A stretch of DNA of 64,000 nucleotides from Mugil cephalus (taxonomy: Eukaryota > Chordata > Actinopteri > Mugiliformes > Mugilidae), in contig NC_061772.1 of NCBI RefSeq assembly GCF_022458985.1, positions 12,762,001-12,826,000 on the forward strand. The letters run 5' to 3'. Positions 12,801-25,900 of the stretch are shown in pieces. Each line of letters starts with the position of its first letter. The stretch's first letter is position 1. Position numbers and translations under genes: made by a program. The notes under the pieces are model-generated. The model ran no database searches. It was not told the origin of the DNA and saw nothing but the letters and a program-made list of their open reading frames with translations.

Positions 12801-15800
12801 TGTTTAGCGCTCGGCCCGATGAAGAATTGATGAAGCTTTCTGAAATCGCGCTATCATCGGGACAAGGGAGAATCAGAGCATGGCACAAATTGCACATCTA
12901 CCTCTCTTGTGCAAAGCTCCCGCCATTTATGAGAGCCGTCCATTAGCTCTAGCCACAGGGCCTGACTCCTGCACGCATCTGTGGTCAATGAGGTGTGTGC
13001 ACGGGTGGAAAGAGATATCAAAATAAGTAAGAGAGGCGAAAAAAAGAAGAATGAGAAAGAGCCGGATGACGTATCGGTTATAATGTTGTGTAAAGATTCA
13101 GTCAAGAAAATGACTGGCCCAAAAACCTTTGTTGCATTTTACATGATATGCTGTGGCAGGAGTACAGAATTCCACACAGCAGGGTCGGTAGTACTGGTGG
13201 CTTGTTTGAAGCCTGAGGCAATTCCCAAATGCTCAACGGTGAAAGTGCATGTGTGTTTTGGGAAGTGTGTGTCTGTGAGTGGTGTTGCAGGGGAGGCAAC
13301 AATAGCAAAGGAATTAGAACAAAGAAGAAGAAAGACGTAAACAAGTAACGAGAAAAACGGACGGAAAGTCAGAGAAACAAAGCCGCGAGACAACAGAGAA
13401 AGGGCACGTGAAGCGACAGAGGAAGACACACACAGATACACACTCACACTCATACCGATCTTCTTACACAGCCTTGGCTGTCTGTAGGCTAACCACAATC
13501 CTGCTCCCTGCAGTGCTGACCGCAATACAGTCAACAGAGGCACACTGGGCCTTATCCTGCATGACACGCTGGTCGATAATGATGCACACCACCGCATAGC
13601 ACAACACCACTGTAACTGCGATACCTGGGCCTGCCAGCCTGCCAGCCTGCCTGCAAACAAACACGCCTGGATGGAGCCACATCGGAGCTAACAGTTATTC
13701 ATCATGCGTAAATAAAGATGCACGTTTTTCAGTATTATTTATTTCCCCTCGTTGGTTCAAGAATAGGACAGTCAATGGGAGATTACAGCAGGTTGAAAAT
13801 AAAACCATGTGTATAATTTGAGTTTGTGGAGAAACACGCGAAACACATGCTGCTTTATTGTTATGACTAATTCATTCAAATCTAAAGTGCATTTGAAGAA
13901 CGCACTAATTCACATAAAACGCATTGAGTAATATAATTACTATAAATGACTGGTTCCCGCCTCCTTGTTTAGCACTGATATTACAAGGAACCTTTTAAAA
14001 TAATAAATGTTTATATGTGAAACCCAAAGGATACACATCAGACGTTGGTGGAAGTGTTGAACTGATGAAAGGTATGCAGTGGTTTTAATGGTCTTATGAC
14101 TTCCAGTTTACATTAATCATTAAAGACAAAATGTGACGAACGCAAACAGAAACTATTTATTCTTTTGTGATCTTAATGGAAACACATGGTCATTCTCTAG
14201 TTGAATGTGACTGCATGACAAACTAGAACTATTTCCAAATAGAACTTATAAACGTACATTAGTAAGTGTACTGCCCATATCACGGTATTCGGTCATACAC
14301 ATTTTGCAAGGTTAATAAAGTGGATAAAGGATGAGACTGACGTGTCCACCGTCTCCATCTTCCCCCGCTGGAATACTGTGAAATACAAATGTAAATGTCT
14401 TCACTTTTAGCACAGCAATAAAGTGTCTGGATCAACAACAACCCACTTTGCATGCAGGACAATGTCAAAGACTGTCACACAAAGCTGCTGATGCTTGTGC
14501 ACACATGTTATTACGCACATTTTATTTGTTTATTTTTTCAGATAAGACCAAAACTATATTACTTCAGTATCTCTCGCTGTTGTATCCAGAGAGACTGAAG
14601 CCAATACATCAGACTTTAGGAAGCATCAGTGTCTTAATCTACGACTGTATTCACAGTCCTGGAGTATTTCATATGTAGGTGGACAGAATTTCATTTGGAA
14701 AAAGGTTAGGAAAGACGTATAAATTAATACCAGTAACAATATTAACAGTTGATAATTTTTCTTGTGACAGCAATGAAGAGGTAAATATGAAACACTCTCC
14801 AATTATATATAAAAGAGTAATACATCACTTAGGCATCAGTGTGAACTTTATAATTTGAGGTTGTGAATCCTTATGTGTCTCTGAGAATGTTTGCTATGGC
14901 TCAGATTTTGAGAATGATTTTCTGAGAGCAGTAGCAGTGTGTGCTCTGGCTTATCAGTGCGTGTGATGGACAAGAAGCCGACAAGGCCTCAAGATTCTTT
15001 GTGCGACTGAAAGGAAAACAAAAAGTGTGTGGATGGAGAGACGCAAGATACTTGAAAGTCAATCGGTAAATCTAGAAACCCAACAGCACCACCTGCTGTT
15101 TCACATGTGCATTGTTTCCCCTGCTTTTAAAGGTGTGCGTGGCAAGGTGGCTTTGAAATAGAATTATAACTAAATAATTAAAACAGGATTTTGTATTTGT
15201 ATTACCTAGTGAATGTACAATCTCTGCACTATCATCATGTGTTTTAGTTTTTAACAAGTTGAGGCTGAGAAACGTAGAAGTAAATAAAGTGCACCACATT
15301 AAATACCGTTTCTGTTCACATCAGGCTGCATTGGCCAAAGACGATTTAGTGTGGTAAGATGTCCGACACTTTCAGAATTCATTGTCAAAACAGAGACATC
15401 ATTCAGTTTATCTTAAAGTGGAGCCAGGTACCTTAAGGTGGAACGCACACAGTCCAAGTCAAAGAAAACAAACCTGACACCTTTTATCAGTTTGACAAAT
15501 AACTGCTTTTCCCTTTAAAGCCCTTTAAACTTTACAAACAAACACAAACAATGGAGAGTGTATGCAGGCGCATATAGGCACGCACGCACGTATTCCTTTA
15601 TCTTCCAACATCTTCCACAGAGTCTAAAAGAAATCCCTTTGTACTCTTTGAACAGAAGAAACAAAACCAAGATGGGAGCTAGTACGTGGAGGGCGATTGT
15701 GTCAGCCTCCATCAGACTCCTCTCGCGGCCTGGATCAGGCGGCTGAAGCCCAAAAGAATCTCTGTCCTTTATCAAATGGATGCAAACACTTAGAAAAGTG

Positions 15801-16740
15801 ACAGTAGTGCCCCCTCTCTTGCTTTTGGACACACATGCAGACACACAGTGCAAACACATACTGTGAGAGCACTCGTACAGGTATGAGCAAGTGCACACAT
15901 CAGCACGCACGAACAAGCTGCATGGGGTGGTAAAAGGCCGGGTCCGGAGAGACCGGCACGACTAGAAACATGTAAAAGCTGGAGAGAGAAAGGGTGAGAG
16001 GAAAAGGGGGAGTGAGGAAGAGGAGAAGAGCACGAGGGAGGCGAGAGGAGAAAGGAGGATGGTGGCATCGGGAGAGGAATGGAGGTGGGAAAAACTGAGG
16101 CGAGAGGAGAGGAGAGGAGGATGCCACACGTCAGCTCAGATTCACAGACACACCTGCACGCATGCAGCACACAGCATACTTTTACCGACATGCACCAATA
16201 TGTATACATCTACATGCACGCAGGCATCCGTCCACGTTTTAAAGCCATCAAAGTAACAGAATCATGGTCATGATCACAACATGTGACATCAAAGCTAATC
16301 AAATATTAATACTCTGAAAACATATTGGACATGTGTGTATGTGTGATTCATTTGTCCCAGTGTCCGGAGAGGCACGTCAGGGAATAACGGACACGCAAGG
16401 ATCAAATTGATTGAGGTGGGGGATGTAAGCAGTAACACCGGGGATTAAAACAGCTAATAAATGTTTCATTCAAAGCCGGGCGTAGATCAAACGTGAGAAA
16501 GGGCCCCGACCCGCTCTCTGGTCTCAGCCCGATTCTGCTCTTTTCTCTCCTATCCTCCTCAAACTTCTCCCTCTCCTCCACCTCCTTCAGCTGTTGGTTT
16601 TCAGCTGTATTATGACAGCCTCTACAGATCGTCTCACTAGCAACTACAGGCCCTGCCCTTGTGCCTACACATCATTAGCGCTCCATCTGTCAGCTTCCTA
16701 ACAGGTTCCCACTAATGTGGCCAAGGACTCACTTCATTGC
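9871..16740. other. Gene-free stretch with complex non-coding text
   Basis: No convincing exon was found. Simple repeats occur at 10310-10380 (CA-rich), 10801-10835 (TG-rich), 13620-13652 (CCTGCCAG-type) and 15830-16230 (CA- and purine-rich). Between them, the segments 9960-10200, 11130-11480 and 11820-12330 have high-complexity, AT-moderate text with homeodomain-like TAATTA/ATTAAT words and few repeats, which is the usual look of vertebrate conserved non-coding elements. Conservation is inferred, not shown. The longest open frame (173 codons, - strand, 13660-13139) has biased, low-complexity composition and no recognisable domain. Confidence 0.5.
10086..10109. repeat. Perfect 8-bp inverted repeat (hairpin) in non-coding DNA
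   Basis: TGCCCATC at 10086-10093 is followed by an 8-nt spacer and by its exact reverse complement GATGGGCA at 10102-10109. It lies in high-complexity sequence next to an ATTACCAATTAG patch. It may be a dyad protein-binding site or coincidence. Confidence 0.45.
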
Positions 16741-17138
16741 ATTCCTATCCAGCAGACAGCCAAAGTCAACCATACACCGCGCTCTGTCCCCTTCAATTAA
16801 AAGACCCCCTCTTCTTTGTTTTTTTACTTTATTTTTACTCTTCTCTCCTTAATCCCATCTTTCTGATGTCTTTCTGTGTGCTTCATCTCTTCTTCATCAC
16901 TTTCCTCTTGCATCCTCTTTGCCCATCCTTCGGCGTCTCTCTGTTCACTCGTCTTCCACTTTTAACCTTTCCGCTCTGCTCCTCTCACCCCACCTCTTCA
17001 TACTCCTTAGACTTGTTCCCTAAAGTATCTGGTGAGATTCAGGGCTGGTGCCAATAATCAACAGGGGATTAGCAAGAATGGAGGATGGGGAATGTGTGAA
17101 AACCAGTTAAGTCGCACACTGTGTAGGGCAAAGGCGCG

Positions 17139-17141
<3 letters not shown>

Positions 17142-17170
<29 letters not shown>
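17142..17170. repeat. (CA)n microsatellite
   Basis: An uninterrupted CA dinucleotide run of about 14 units, followed by looser CA-rich sequence. Confidence 0.9.
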
Positions 17171-17171
<1 letters not shown>

Positions 17172-17336
17172 GCACAGATAACACACAAGTGCACAAACCC
17201 AAGCAACAAGGCCCTAGCTGCCTGGCATCACATGGCGATCACTCCGCACGCACGCACTGTCCAGACCCACACAGCTGACTGCAATATAGGCTCACAGAAT
17301 CAATAGAAATATGGCATGTGTTGCAGCTGACGTGAC

Positions 17337-17410
17337 TTATAAATAAAATAAAATAAAATAAAATAAAATAAAATAAAATAAAATAAAATAAAATAAAATA
17401 AAATAAAATA
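17337..17410. repeat. (AAAAT)n pentanucleotide array
   Basis: About 14 near-perfect copies of the pentamer AAAAT run in tandem without interruption. Such uninterrupted arrays are usually length-polymorphic. Confidence 0.95.
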
Positions 17411-17682
17411 CATTTGTGTCAGGGTGCATGGAAGGATGTAGTGGCTAATGGTAGCAACGGTGACACTGGTCTTGGCAAATGGGCTGTGTGGCTGTGTGTG
17501 TAACTCTATCTCTGGAGGGGGAATACAGCAGTGGTTGGGTAATGGAAAGGTCATTTAGCCAATCCCCCAGGTAGGGGGGCTGGTCTGACACGGCTCGTTT
17601 GTCACAGTTCAATAACTGCCACTCCGGGGAGTGAGTGAGCGAGTGAGAGAGAGACAGAGAGAGAGAGAAGGGTAGGACGTTT

Positions 17683-17714
17683 CTGTGTGTGTGTGTGTGT
17701 GTGTGTATGTGTGT
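17683..17714. repeat. (TG)n microsatellite
   Basis: A TG run of about 12 units with one A interruption, preceded by a GAGA-rich tract at about 17640-17670. Confidence 0.85.
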
Positions 17715-18639
17715 GCAGAAACCCTGGCGTGTGAGAGTCTGCTCCGTCCCTGGCAGCACAGCTGATTCCCAGGGCCTGTCCCTCCATTTGAGGCCTCAAA
17801 CGGGGTCACGCCGAAGGCCAAGCACCGTGGACGCAGACATCTTGATGTGAAAACTTGTAAGCTTTGGCCTGGAAGGATTATTTTCGCTCTAACTGGTAGA
17901 TGTTTGGCTTTCCAAGTGGGAAAACTGAACTGTTAGTCTCATCTTGAACCCGGAGAGGGGCACTCCACAGTGATGGCCAGCTTTGATCTGTGACTGCTGA
18001 TCAAGGAGCAGAGTGAAAAATCTATTTTACATGGTTAAATAGGAAGAACACTACAATGGCTCATTGCTGAGATTAGAACGGGCTATAAACAACGTAATTA
18101 TTTCCAGTTAGTACTGTAATAGAACTACTTAAAGTTTCAATTCCTCAATGTGCAAATACATATACAAATGCTTTCAAAAAGTGCATAAAATATAAAATGC
18201 ATAAAATAAAAAGTGTGAGGTAGATCAAGCTCCATTATTCTCAGTTGGCTTTATTGATTTGTACATGTAGTTAGGTGTGTGACAGAATGATCCCCCAGCT
18301 GTGTGTGAGAGCCAAAGATTTTCACACATCTCATTGAGCGACTGGTGAGAGACACCACAGTGTGTCCTTCTCCTCACTTTGAAAATCAATAATAAGCTTT
18401 GGTGTGCTCACTCACGTGTCTCTTCCCGGAGAGATGCCCGAGGCACAGATTTGTATTCATCTCTGTCGGACTGTGTCGAGAGATTTGAAATTTTATGTCC
18501 GAGCCCCATGGGAGACATTTAAGAACTGTTGAGTCTGTGCAGTGGGTGGGTTTGATCACAAGACAGTAACAGTATCAATAATGGGTTTGATGTTTTCCAA
18601 AAGCTTGTGTCTCCCTCTTGTGGCCATTATAGGAATGTA

Positions 18640-18875
18640 CAACTGGAGATCTTGTGCTAGGGTCGTCGGGGTTGCTGGAGCCTATCCCAGCTGTCATTGG
18701 GCGAGAGGCGGGGTAAACCCTGGACAGGTCGCCAGCTTATTGCAGGGCTAATGCAGAGACAAACAACCATTCACACTCACACTCACACCTAGAGTCAATT
18801 TAGAGTCACCAATTAACCTAACAAGCATGTGTTTGGAGGTGGGGGGAAACTGGAGTACCTGGAGAGCACCTTTTT
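18640..18875 (+). repeat. Dispersed teleost repeat, 'GGAGCCTATCCCAGCTG' family
   Basis: The segment contains the string GGAGCCTATCCCAGCTGTCA, the adjoining 'gcgagaggcggggtaaaccctgg' region and the 'tttagagtcaccaattaacc' region. This is a very abundant dispersed sequence in many fish genomes. Its superfamily cannot be decided here. A shorter fragment in the same orientation lies at 53,105-53,165. Confidence 0.75.
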
Positions 18876-19740
18876 GAGTTTTGAAGTGATGGAAGATGAT
18901 ATGTCTGATATGTCTGTAGGATGTTTCTCTGATGTCATATTGTGTAGTGCTCTTTTGTTATGAGACAAGACAAATTGATGCAAGACAAAATTCAGGAGGA
19001 ATCCTGATTAATAAAGTTATCAGTCAACTACACTTAAGTGCATTATCCATTCTGTTTGTCTTTATACTTTGCTACATCTCATAGATATATATAGTAGTGG
19101 TTGGTGTATACATTACATTTACATTGAGCCTGCAAGAAACATAAAATAAAAAGCTGACCCTTTAGCCATAAGTGCTTCTCACTGGATAGCATCTCCAAAA
19201 CTATCTATGGATATAATAAAGTTCATATTACCTCATGTTAGCTCATAAACATCCTATCTAGGCTAATACACTTACAGAGACCATGTGTCTGCACAATGGG
19301 AACTTTTACTTTCAATATGGACTTTTAATTTAAGGAAATTTGTGTGATATTACTTTTACTTAAGTATGACTGCAGCCCATTGTCACTGTGTGATGTCACC
19401 ATGATAATTTATTGTAGGCCTATCATGGCCTAGCCACTGTAAATGCTAACTAGCAGCTAGTAAACCAATAGCCATTACACACAGTATGCCTCACAACTGA
19501 AGTTGAAGTCATACTGTACATCTATGTGGGTTTACTCATGTCTGTGTACATACAAAGAGACATATGAGACAGTAGACCTATAACCCATTATGTAGTCACC
19601 TTTAAATGTGGGTGACACTCTTGCGCAACATTCAAAGCAGCGTTAAACCTTAATCTTTCGATTGAGAGAAAGAAACTGTCTCACATGGGCTGAGCTGACT
19701 GTGGTCAGTGACATCATGGGACAAAAGCTCTTCCTCATTC
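18876..19740. other. Gene-free stretch upstream of PSTPIP1
   Basis: AT-rich non-coding DNA without recognisable repeats or exons. It leads into the PSTPIP1 promoter region. Confidence 0.5.
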
Positions 19741-19744
19741 AAAA

Positions 19745-19907
19745 TGACTCACGGACGTTGGGCCACTCGAAGCTTACTTGCTTGAGTGTCTTGCAACCTT
19801 CAGCTACTTTATTTAAGTAAACGGCAAGCAAACTGTTCTCAAGAAAAGGCCCGAAAGAGAACTTTGTAGTGGAGAACTGTGTTCAGTTCAAGGAAGTAAC
19901 AACTGCA
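19745..19907 (+). promoter_or_regulatory. PSTPIP1: Probable PSTPIP1 promoter and 5' leader
   Basis: A perfect AP-1 site, TGACTCA, lies at 19745-19751. A TATA-like TATTTAAG lies at 19810-19817, roughly 100 bases before the start codon, and an ETS/PU.1-type AGGAAGT lies at 19891-19897. These elements suit a gene expressed in blood cells, as PSTPIP1 is in mammals. The transcription start is inferred to lie near 19,840; nothing marks it directly. Confidence 0.45.
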
Positions 19908-22900
19908 ATGTCTCCTTTGATGTTTAAAGATGCTTTCTGGGTAAGTCTCTTTTGTTGTCTTATGGTTGAAGTTGTCTGTGCTGACAGTTAAAAGGTGATT
20001 TGGACAATAAATCATTCAACTATCATTGATGAATTCACAAGCCAACTAAACTTCATTATATTATATAGAAAATAAGATTGCAATTACCGTATAACTATGA
20101 TCGGTGGTTCTAATTCACCCTCAATCTACATCACACTAATGTCAAATAATCATGTAAATTACAACAAAGGACAGTACTAACTCCATGAAACATATAAAAC
20201 CTAAAGAGTGGTCTGTTCTGAAGTAGTAACCTTCGAAGTCTCGCCTTAGGGCAGAGCGATGTTTGTCACATACGACTTCTTTTGGTTAAGCCCAAGAGCT
20301 AGTTCTGCATTTTTTTTTTTTTTTTTTTACCCCACAGTGAGTCCATGAAATAACTTGTTGTAACAGTTGTTGAGCAATAGAGTTAGTTGCAGCATTTTTG
20401 GCATTGATTTCTATGTCTTCTCAACACAGGGGTCTGATTTCACTTGTCACGCCGGGTATGACGCTGTGATCCAAAGGTTACGGGATGGAAGGCAAATGTG
20501 CAAAGATGTGGAGGAGCTTTTGAAGATGAGGTATATGCATTTGCATTTTAGCAACTGAATCCAAAACGGACACTTAAAAGTTGTGGATCTTGTTCAGTTC
20601 TTGTGCATAACTTCGGTGACTGCTGTAAAACGTTAACGCTGTGACACAATGTATACAGCATTAGTCAATGCAGTTCATCCAACAACAGCCAGTTCACCAA
20701 AGAATGACAAACCTACTTCATTACTGGATTCTTTGTTAGTGTTGTAGGTGACTTTTGATTTGCAGAATATGAGGATTGGATGATCTTTAAATCAGCTTCT
20801 GGCCATTTCACTACGCTGCTCATTGAGGCGCATCACTCATTGACACGGAGACAGCATTGTACCTGAACTTTGACTCTGTGAGACACAAATGTACAGCCAT
20901 TAAACACTGAAATCTAAATACTGACGGAGTATAGTTAAAGATGACAACAATTTCTTATTTAAGATAAACTATAAGATGTAACCAAAGCCCACAAAAGATA
21001 TCTCAGGCCAACAAAGAACATTTTATCTGAAACAAAGCTCAAATCTTTGCAATTAATTAGTTTATAATGTCACAAAACAGCAAAGCAAAGTGAATATATC
21101 TGTGTTGTTGTTGCTAAATGCATTGCGTGAAACAAGGTGACGGGTGCAGATGACATTATCATATATTAACAGCTTTGCAGCTAACACTAAGTTCTGAGCT
21201 CCAGAGTGACGCGTCTCTCTTTCTAAACTCCACAGGGCACAAGCAGAGGAGAAGTATGGGAAGGAACTAGTGACTATTGCTCGCAAACCCGGAGGACATT
21301 CTGAGATCAGGTGAAAAATATCACTTCTTATTTAGTATTTAAGTATCTTGCTACAAGATCAATATTATGTACTGTATATCTGGACTGTGCAGCTAATTCA
21401 CAAGATTGGCCCAAAAAAAATATTTATTTTTTGAGCCAATATGTCTGCCCAAAAAATTGCTAAATATGTTTAGTTGACTCTGGGTCATAAAGGGTCATAG
21501 ATATATTAATACAGTCACGTCGTTTATAGGATTTTTTTTTCTTTTGCGTGTTGAATGTGACATCCAAAATAAAATATGAAACAACAGTCAGGCGCTTCTG
21601 AGTCACATTCTTTTAAAAGGAAACGACCATTGTTACGACCATTGTTGTTATGGTTCGTCTGTCAGGCAGACAAACATAGAGATAAAAAAGTATTAATTAC
21701 TGTAGCAGCCCCTCTCTTTATATACTGTAGGCCATTATCTATTTTCAGTTTCCTGTTCCCTGTCGCTAGAGAGTGTTGCTTGAGACCTCGCTATAGTCTA
21801 ACAGCAACAGTTCAACAGACCACCGCAGCTATGATGAGGGTGCCCTCTTGTAAACTGAAACCAAATAGATTTTATCTTCGTTTTTTTCCACACTAAGGTG
21901 CCAAGTCTGCACAAAGGCTTAAATCTCCGTGCTATCTTAGCAGTAACTGGGTGAAATGCTTCTGTTGTACTTCAAAAGCTCCAAGTTGAGACAAATGTCA
22001 GTGAGGCTTGCTCAGCATTTAAGTTGTGACAACGTCAGATAAGGCTTGGATGGATCTAAAAGTGTTGTAGGATGGATAATCGTTATTTTTAGCTTGAAAA
22101 GTTAACACACCTCTTTTGCTTTGAAAAAAAGAAGAAGCTAAGACCGCCCTTTGAATTGACTGTGTTTGTCTATTGTTTTTACAGCACTTTGAGAGCATCC
22201 TTCGACCAATTAAAATCCCGTAAGTCCATTTGCACGGTGGAAGTATCCAACCCAAGTTAAGTTTCGGTGTCAAATGATTCATTTTGTGGTTTGGATGTTT
22301 TTGCTTGCAGAAATCGAGAACATTGGGAACTTTCACATCCAACTATCTGAGTTATTGAAAGAGGAGGTGAAAAAAATTGAGACATTCAGAGAGCGCCAGA
22401 AAGAGCAGAGGAAGAAGGTACTGGGTAATTTTGTTGCCTAAAAACCAACTTGACACTAACACAGAAGTGAAAGATTTAAATGACCCCACAAAAATGACCC
22501 CACAAAAAAAAGTTACTTCGCACACATACATTTGGTGTGCTTCAATCAAGTGAAAGGTTCATTTTGTTGTGTTCACCCAATGCAATGACCATTTAAAACA
22601 CTTCACAAGTAATTCATAAAATGCTCTTGTAGCAAGTGAGATACTGGGTCATTAGTGGAGGTTAATTCTGTCTTCATGAAAAGGATAACATTATAGAAAT
22701 CTGGCTTAATTTCAAGTACAAGAGACAGATGCTGCTTTAAAGTGTTTGTGCTCTTCAGAATTTTCTATATGAAGCATAAAAATAGGAATGGAAAAAGAAA
22801 TATTATACTTTTATTTATAAGAAATAAAATAAAATCACTTATCTGTGAGTTGCAAAAGTAAGTGAACCTTTGTTTTCAGTACCTGGTGTGACCCCTCTTG

Positions 22901-25900
22901 TGCAGCAGTAACAGCAACTAAACATTTCTGGTAACTGCTGACGTGTCGTGACAGCGACTTGGAGAAATATTTAGCCCATTCCTCAGTACAGAACCTTTCC
23001 GGTTCTGAAATGTTGGTGGGTTTCCTCACATGAACTGCTTCCTTTCACAAAATATCCACTGGATTAAAGTCAGTTTAAGAATTTGTCAGTTTGTTCTTCT
23101 CTAACAAGTATTTTGTACAACAACGTGTGTGCTTGTGCTCGTTGTCCTGCTGCATGACTCAGTTTCTCTTCAGCTTCAGTAAATGGACAGATGCCCTAAC
23201 ATTTTCTTTTACAATTAGCTGCAGAATTGATTGGTCCATCACTGATGGAAAGGTGGTACTGATGTTGTTTCATCTCCAGACATGAAATGAGCCTCATTTT
23301 CCTAATGGGCTTCTGACTTCTCGTGAACATTAGCATTAGCATTAGCTAGTGTGAGAGAGGCTTTTAGCTTCTTGGAAGTTACCCTGGGTTCCTTCGTGAC
23401 TCCTAGGACTATTGCTATTCTCTTTGTTGATTGACCACTCCTCTGGAAGATAACAATCATCTTAAATCTCCATTTGTTTACAATCTGTCTGACTGTGGAT
23501 TTGTTGATTCCAAGCTCTTAGGAGAAGGCTTTCTAACCTTTTCCAGCCTGATGAGCAGCAATAACTCTTTTTCCGTTGAGCTCCTTCAAAAGCTCCTCTG
23601 TCCGTGTTGTCATACACTGCCACAAACATGTACCGGAAAGATCAGACTGTGACAAATCCTTGGTTTACTTTTTTTCACAAAACGGGGAACTGAATGATAC
23701 CAGAGTCTCATTGCATTGATTGGAAACACTGCAACATCATTGCAACTCACTGATATGTAATATTGGTTAATTTTCCTGAATAAACAAATACTCAAGTATA
23801 ATATTTTAGGTTTTATCTGTTTACTTGGATTGTACTTGTATACCTTCGGCATTCGCTGTTACTTTGAGTTGTTTTCATGCAGTAAAGTATATGAAGGCTG
23901 CAAAAACTTTGTAATGTATGTATGATCCTGCTGAGTAAAAATGCGTGGGAGATTTAAACCCTTTACTTTCCTCTGTCTCTAGTTTGAAAGCATCATGGAG
24001 AAGGTTCAAAAGAAAAAGGTTACCTTATTCAAGAAGACCCTGGAGGTAGGAGAGTGCTACGAGTGATATAATCAGTTCAAACTTAATCTAACCGATTAAA
24101 TATAATAAATGCTAGCCAATACATTAACATATATAACACAGATGTTATGTGATTTTGTTGCACTGGTTAGAGACAAAACACGTGCTTTTCCTGTCCTTGC
24201 TGTGAATGTGAAGCACTTTCTTTTTCTCTTTCCCCCAGTCTAAAAAGAACTATGAGCTGAAATGCAAGGAGGCCGACGAGGCAGAACAAGGGGCTGAGAA
24301 AATAATCGTTTCATCCAAAAATCCTGAAAAGGTGCGGCAAACATGTGTTTGTGAAGAAGTTATTGACCACACCACACCACACAAGTGACCGCTGTGTTCT
24401 AGAATAACTAGAAGTGCACAGCTGATAGCAGTGTAACATCAGTGTTGCCACCTTTCTGAAGTTGTGCAACAGCTAGCAATGTGGAAGTAAAATGTGTTAA
24501 AGTGTTACAGTGACTTCTGTCCCCAATTAAAACTGCCAGGTTCTCTAGCTCCTGTACAGACAATACTCATGCATGTCGATTCCTGCGCAATATTTGTTTC
24601 ACAGGTACGCAACAGGACAAAGCAGTGCAGACAGGCAGCCAGTGAAGCAGGTATCACCCCAAGTCACATGTCACCACTTCTATGTCATCTGCAAAAGCAA
24701 AACAGTGTTTTATTTTTTAACTATAACCATCTGATACTCTATTCCCACACAGAGAAGCTGTACGTCAATAACATTGCCCAGCTTGAAGTTGTTCGCCAGG
24801 ACTGGGAAGAAACGCACAAAAGCACGTGCGAGGTACTGCAGACTTTATTCCTAGTAGCTGCGCTCTAACCCAGAACAATCTAGAAAAATAGCATATAACC
24901 TCACAGACAACCTCACGCCACAACCCTTTTCACAGCGCACAGCCTTCCTGCTGCTGACCAGTAAAGTGTCGTGCTTCCTCTTGCGTTGAGCGTGCCAAAA
25001 AAAGAATGGCATGCCCACAATGCAGAAACACACGCGGTGACACAGAAATTCTGTTTGTTTTTTTTTTGTGGTTCTCTTCCACTAAACAGTGTCAGTGCAT
25101 CAGTATTTAGAAGAAGTAATAAAGAGAAGGAAGAAAAAAAAGCAGTAGTGTATCTCAGGCGCTGCGTCAATGACACAGCATTCACCTGGAAATAGCCCAC
25201 TTAATATGTGGTGTGTGTGTGTTTCAGGTGTTCCAGCAGTTGGAGGGTGATCGGATCAGCATGCTCAGGTGTGCTCTTTGGGACCACTGCAATCAATTCT
25301 CCACGCAGTGCGTCAAAGATGACGAGGTAAGGTGTATCTTCCTTCATTTATACATTTAAAGAGAGTGGATCCTCTTTTTCTACCTTTGTTTTATTTATCT
25401 CTTCAAACTCAAACACTGCATTAATAATATCATGATATAATAATAATATATCAGCAGCACTGACCAAATTGCTTTTTTATTACTATTTTACAACAATACC
25501 ATAGTGAGACATGAAAAAGTCACTTCCACGGGGCTGAACTGGTTAAACAGGGCGTGTATATTAATGACTGCTGCAGCATAATAAGTGGAGGTCCTGCTTT
25601 TGTGCACGCTGGGTCATCGTGTGTAAAACTGAGCCCTCATGTATTTCATGTGCTTTTCCTTCCCTTGTGAAAAAGGCCTCCTCTGCATTGGTCTGAGCAC
25701 ATTTTAGGACAAAGACCTTAAATGGATGTCTTTATAATGGCAGAGTGTCCGAACTTAAGTAACTAAAGGATAACTGAAGTATAATTTTAAATGATGGTTC
25801 ATGGACTCGAGCTAAACTAAAACGGCGAACATAGTACACGTCTGAACTATTTTAACAATTAAACTGAACAAGTCAACAGGCGTTGCCCCTGTGAGCTTCT

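Larger units (their letters stand above)
16741..18640. other. Gene-free stretch rich in microsatellites
   Basis: Apart from the CA, AAAAT and TG arrays listed separately, the segment contains a CT-rich tract (16,800-17,010) and unremarkable AT-rich DNA. No exon could be supported. Confidence 0.55.

Noticed and set aside
13139-13660. A 173-codon minus-strand open frame, the longest in the left 19 kb
   Set aside because: The composition is biased, no domain or family resemblance is visible, and overlapping frames on the plus strand are similarly open.
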